Source of the DNA: Xestospongia bergquistia
Lineage: Eukaryota > Porifera > Demospongiae > Haplosclerida > Petrosiidae
Assembly: GCA_963965975.1 (NCBI GenBank)
Contig: OZ014411.1
Location: forward strand, 22,410,249-22,474,248
Direction of reading: 5' to 3'
DNA: 64,000 bases
The first letter of the stretch is position 1. Each line of letters begins with the position of its first letter. Positions 59,817 to 64,000 of the stretch are shown one piece after another. The notes beneath the pieces are model-generated. The model worked only from the letters and a program-made list of their open reading frames with translations, did not search any database and was not told the origin of the DNA. The position numbers and the translations under genes were made by a program.

Positions 59817-62800
59817 TCAATTGTCTGTTTCCCAATCTTCATATCTGAAAGAATCATCAGGTCTTAACAATGGACCATTTTCGAAATCTTGTCTTTCTTT
59901 TCCTTTTGCAATCAGTTTACTTTTTATCATGATTTGACAATATTTTATACATTTTCTAACACATCGAAAACGACTAATATATATATACCCATGATACATC
60001 AAAATGACTATGTAAGTCATAACACAGAGGACAATCTGAACTGTTGTCATAATATTGCAAGCTATAGTGTTTTCTGATGAACTGTAGGAGAGAGATGTGA
60101 TTGAATTGACCAAAACAAGTATCATGAACCACAAATCTAATGCATTCAATATCTTGTTCTTATATGGTAGAACAATAGCTTGAGCAATAACAAAAAAAAT
60201 TAAGATAAATGTTAACAATAACAGCTGTAAAGTCGTATTACTACCTTGAAGAACAGCTGTGATAATGTAGATAACAGACAAAATAACCAACCTCAATCCA
60301 AACCAATAACTTAACTTCTCTTTGTAAGGTCCATGAATAGCATCAATAAATGGACGAAAATACTTGGCTATAAAACGACTCCTCAACATTTCAACTCCAA
60401 ATAACCCAAACAATATAAAAGGTATGATAAAGAGAGACAATACTGCAATACTCACACATATTAGAGCAACGTGGTAAGGATTTTGACCATAGAGGATACT
60501 GCCATCTCTATACCAAACTAGTAATTTACCAACAGAATTATTGGTGCTATTAAAATAAATATGAGCTGGAGTGAGAATAGTTAACAAGATAGAAAACAAA
60601 TCTGAGTATGAGATGTACATCAATGTGACAAGTACTTGTACAGAAGACCCAACTATCAAGTTAGCAATCCTGGTAGAACAGTGACTTAATAGAACAATAA
60701 GAGCAACTATTAGCCAAAAAAAAAGTGGGAAAAAATATAATATAGCAGTCTTGCCCAGTTCATTGAGATTACTGGTTATACATATTGGTACATACCAGTG
60801 GTATTTTATAGAAATGAGGAAGTTCACCATATATCGTAGAGCAGTATTTCTTAATACCATATCATATGAGGGTGTAACAAATGGCCAGAGATTAAGCCAA
60901 AAAATAAATCCTCCCAGAGTCCCTAAATCAATGGTCAGTCTCAAACTAAACAAAACTAAGACATAGACAATACCTAGTAGGATACCAAATATCAAAGTAA
61001 GTACAATATGTCTCATATTTGAACATATATAACAATGATTACTGCCCAATACAGCACTATAGCCCTCCTTACATTGACCACATAACCATCCCATGCGATT
61101 CCCTCTACACATGATATCAGGGTGTATTATATTGATTGATGTAATTTGTTGACAGTATCCAGGAGGACAATGTTCATTGTAACCAAGGATGTTTGAATTG
61201 TTTATAGTCCCTAACCATGATTGAGGTGGAACATTAACAGTTGTATCATCAATATCACATTTTGTGATACCAAATCCTTTTAGAAATGAACTGCATACAC
61301 ATGCTGTGGTTTTAGTATCATATACAAATCCTAGAGGACAGGTTTTCTGAACAAGTGTAATTGAATATGTAGGATTGTATCCTAGTACTGCAAAATGTAA
61401 ATACATTGTATCATTAGTATTCTCTGGAAGTATTGTAAAGTTTAATGTTGTACAATAGTTGCTGTAGACAGTTTGAATTTGTTGTTTTAAAGGTAGCCGA
61501 TTTGTGATATCAAGATGTTTCACCTCATTATGTATATATTTGCTTTCAAATATAGTCAACCTAGTGAGAATTTGTGCATAAGTTGGATTACCATTAAGAT
61601 CATATGCCGTTAAGTTAATTTTAATTGTTTCTCCTGGATACACTTTGATTTGACTAACATTATTGCATTGACGTGTGCTTACAGCAACTGATGATACTTC
61701 TCCAGTATCATTATTTCCATCAAAATAAAATAACTCGTTATACAAGTCTATATTATTACTGTCTTTTAAAGACAGTTGTTGACATTCATATAATGGAGAT
61801 ACATAGATAGAATTACCAGCATATTTGGCACTGTTATTTTTAAACTTTAAACGAGCATTAAGTTGAGAAATGTTTTGACTTACTGCTTGAATAGCACACA
61901 ATGGATTTGCGTTTGGAATATTTCTATCCATATATGAGTAAATTGCCCCACCATAAAAGAAAGCACTGTTATTAATAAAAGTAGCATTAGTTAATTCATG
62001 TATGAATAGACGCGATAAAGAATCAAGTCTGATAGCAGCACCATGACTGGCTTTGTTATTATAGAAAGTTAATGTACCATTTAAATGAATGTCACTGTTA
62101 TAAGCTTGTATTACTGAGCCTGTTATATTTTTAAAGAAGTTATTTTCTCCATTGATGTAAACAGATGCTGTGTTGACAAAAACTAATTTCCCAGTATTTA
62201 GAGCTGTTTCCAATGAACCATCAAATACCCTAAATATATTTACAGACTGTAAAATGATGACTAAATTTTTAAAGGGACATGATTGACTTTTACTAGTTTC
62301 TGAGAGAATCAATGGACCACGTGCTCCAGTATATCTCTGGGAATACTTCAATTTAAGAATATGAATTCGAAGCTTACAAGATACTTTTGAAGATGTAACA
62401 ATATGCAAAATGGAGTGTTTATATTGATTGAAACTATCAGGACTGAAATCATCATTAAAATAATGTCCACGATGACTGTCTATCACTAAACTATCAGAAA
62501 TTGTTATTATGTCCAATGGTTTATTATTTTCACATCCTATGTAAGAACTTGAATTCATTGTTGTGGTTACCATACAACCTACACCAAATGTATTTTGTGG
62601 ATAGCTTTTGTGTAAAAGATTGTGGTGAAATTCAGATTTTGTAATAGAAACAGAAACTTTCCTTATTGGAGCATCACTATATATAAATGCTAAGCCATTA
62701 AAGACACCACCAAATACAAAATTCCAATATGTATCAGACAAATAAACATTAGCACTGTAGTTACCTTGGCTAAATATGACAGTCATACCAGCTGCAAATG

Positions 62801-63575
62801 CATTGATTGCTTTAGGCTGATTATTTTCAATGTGGAGTTTAGCAGCATTTATTACATCATTATATGGTACAAGGTTTATATTCCCCTCCATGATCATTGT
62901 ATTTATAAGTACATCTGCTTCTAATATCTCAACACTTTTGTCAGCATTACTAAAATACAATATAAGACCAGACCCATTGCAATTTAGAAGAAGAGTTTGA
63001 GAACATTGAGAACAATTGGAAGAAACAATGTTGATATTAGTGAGAGTGACATTATTATTAGGATTTATTAGAAGAGATGCAAACCCATAATACTTACTGA
63101 TTTTAACTCTAAATAGAGTGATATCAGAGGAGTAGCTGACAAGTAATGATACTAACTGACCCTCATTAAAAACGAATGCTGTATCATTAGGGTATAGGGT
63201 GTTGACTTGATCAGTAGATGGCATTGGTCCACCACACTGTGTTATATGTATATTTTGAATAACTAAACCAGTTACATTATAGAAACCAAAGCCAACAGAT
63301 ATATCATTTTGTTGTTTGCAAGTGATAATTGCAGATACATTTGATACACTAGATATAGTGATGTTTAAAGTGTTACTAACCAAACAAAATGAACTTGAAG
63401 AGAGGATGTGTTTTACATCAGGAGAGAGCTGTAGCTGAGTGCCTGGCAGAAGGGAATGTCCTAGAGGACCACAAAGGTAATTTTCCAGATCATGGGGTCC
63501 TCCAATCAGAAACATTTGAGAGATACTTGCTGGTAGACTGCATACCAGTAGAAACATGTACAGCAAAGGAACCAT
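59817..63575 (-). CDS. Array gene 6: beta-helix multi-TM receptor-like protein
   Basis: Encodes 1252 residues from ATG 63575 (MVPLLYMFLLVCSLPASIS). Architecture matches the other members: Pmp-like repeats FYNNKASHGAAI, FINNSAFFYGGAI and FKNNSAKYAGNSI, cysteine-rich module, about ten hydrophobic helices (IDAIHGPYKEKLSYWFGL, with Arg changed to Ser) and tail ENGPLLRPDDSFRYEDW. It is a clear mosaic: residues 1 to about 330 follow gene 3, then a gene 2/5-like stretch (NSSSYIGCENNKP, SDSLVIDSHRG), then gene 1/4-like (ILKLKYSQRYTGARGPLIL and YIHNEVKHLDITNRLPLKQ), then gene 2-like (VYDTKTTACVC, KGFGITKC) before the membrane part. Open throughout, so probably functional. The 3' spacer is shortened by two deletions. 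Confidence 0.88.
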   Translation of the reverse strand: MVPLLYMFLLVCSLPASISQMFLIGGPHDLENYLCGPLGHSLLPGTQLQLSPDVKHILSSSSFCLVSNTLNITISSVSNVSAIITCKQQNDISVGFGFYNVTGLVIQNIHITQCGGPMPSTDQVNTLYPNDTAFVFNEGQLVSLLVSYSSDITLFRVKISKYYGFASLLINPNNNVTLTNINIVSSNCSQCSQTLLLNCNGSGLILYFSNADKSVEILEADVLINTMIMEGNINLVPYNDVINAAKLHIENNQPKAINAFAAGMTVIFSQGNYSANVYLSDTYWNFVFGGVFNGLAFIYSDAPIRKVSVSITKSEFHHNLLHKSYPQNTFGVGCMVTTTMNSSSYIGCENNKPLDIITISDSLVIDSHRGHYFNDDFSPDSFNQYKHSILHIVTSSKVSCKLRIHILKLKYSQRYTGARGPLILSETSKSQSCPFKNLVIILQSVNIFRVFDGSLETALNTGKLVFVNTASVYINGENNFFKNITGSVIQAYNSDIHLNGTLTFYNNKASHGAAIRLDSLSRLFIHELTNATFINNSAFFYGGAIYSYMDRNIPNANPLCAIQAVSQNISQLNARLKFKNNSAKYAGNSIYVSPLYECQQLSLKDSNNIDLYNELFYFDGNNDTGEVSSVAVSTRQCNNVSQIKVYPGETIKINLTAYDLNGNPTYAQILTRLTIFESKYIHNEVKHLDITNRLPLKQQIQTVYSNYCTTLNFTILPENTNDTMYLHFAVLGYNPTYSITLVQKTCPLGFVYDTKTTACVCSSFLKGFGITKCDIDDTTVNVPPQSWLGTINNSNILGYNEHCPPGYCQQITSINIIHPDIMCRGNRMGWLCGQCKEGYSAVLGSNHCYICSNMRHIVLTLIFGILLGIVYVLVLFSLRLTIDLGTLGGFIFWLNLWPFVTPSYDMVLRNTALRYMVNFLISIKYHWYVPICITSNLNELGKTAILYFFPLFFWLIVALIVLLSHCSTRIANLIVGSSVQVLVTLMYISYSDLFSILLTILTPAHIYFNSTNNSVGKLLVWYRDGSILYGQNPYHVALICVSIAVLSLFIIPFILFGLFGVEMLRSRFIAKYFRPFIDAIHGPYKEKLSYWFGLRLVILSVIYIITAVLQGSNTTLQLLLLTFILIFFVIAQAIVLPYKNKILNALDLWFMILVLVNSITSLSYSSSENTIACNIMTTVQIVLCVMTYIVILMYHGYIYISRFRCVRKCIKYCQIMIKSKLIAKGKERQDFENGPLLRPDDSFRYEDWETDN

Positions 63576-64000
63576 GTTCTATGTCATCTAGTGGCCGGGA
63601 TCAATCTAACTTGAAAACATTCTATTTTAGTGGTTACTATAATGTATTTGTAGAATTAACTGTTGTTGTATGTTTTGTACAATATGGAAACATTTATTAT
63701 ACTTTTAAATTCTCAATTGTCTTATATGTATGTTATCAATAACATACATTGTTAGAACAACAATAGTCTTTCTGAAAATGAATAAGTTGGAACTTTAGAA
63801 TAACATTACAATCCATTATTAATATAGTCAGTTATGATATATATGGCAATAAGGGTAAACTAATTTAGAATTTAGTTCTCCCAGCACAATCAGTCAAATA
63901 TCATCAGTGTTGTCATCAAATGTACAGCTCTCTTTATGATCCTGTATAGAGTTGCCTTACAATAAATGGTAAATAGCTCAAAATTGAGAATATTGTTTGC
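63576..64000. other. 5' flank of array gene 6, to window end
   Basis: Nearly identical to 39734-40160. By analogy, a counterpart of the seventh-copy relic should begin just beyond the window. Confidence 0.7.

Noticed and set aside
17984..63575. Bacterial Pmp autotransporters acquired from chlamydiae
   Set aside because: Chlamydial Pmp proteins end in an outer-membrane beta-barrel, while these end in hydrophobic helices and a cytosolic-type tail, have eukaryotic-type signal peptides, and match the AT-rich composition of the host. Only the repeat motif is shared.

Overview
The window is eukaryotic, AT-rich nuclear DNA: split genes with GT-AG introns, no operons, and many decayed transposon pieces. 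The metazoan-type alpha-tubulin, the short introns and the style of the relics suggest an early-branching animal, most likely a demosponge (Amphimedon-like). That assignment is inference.

Layout. 1-7000 is gene-poor. It holds a perfect 168-bp inverted repeat, a broken ankyrin-repeat/P-loop gene, microsatellites and a perfect palindrome with 83-bp arms that shares a 135-bp module with the first inverted repeat. 7033-13207 (+) is a complete 11-exon inositol-3-phosphate synthase gene (ISYNA1); its intron 5 has been inflated by a twelve-copy 92-bp minisatellite. 13208-15164 holds an inverted-repeat element and a retroelement scrap. 15165-16517 (-) is an intronless alpha-tubulin.

17984-63575 is a head-to-tail array of six large genes on the minus strand, about 1250 codons each and all intronless. 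Five are open and one (44329-48079) is a pseudogene. Each intact product has a signal peptide, a large N-glycosylated ectodomain with beta-helix/Pmp-type repeats (FxxN and GGAI motifs), a cysteine-rich module, about nine or ten membrane helices and a short acidic tail ending in a conserved dileucine-type motif. They look like a locally expanded family of cell-surface receptors. Two successive blocks of about 24-26 kb (gene1-gene2-gene3, then gene4-gene5-gene6) match in order, so a three-gene block was duplicated. Several copies are mosaics, which points to gene conversion or unequal crossing-over. A short relic of a seventh copy lies at about 40165-40437.

The spacers were copied with the genes. 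They carry decayed ubiquitin-specific-protease-like exons, a decayed MULE/SWIM transposase present once per block, an approximately 150-bp hairpin element seen six times and a larger fold-back element.

The housekeeping genes and the array show no functional link. The array is the part most worth following up.
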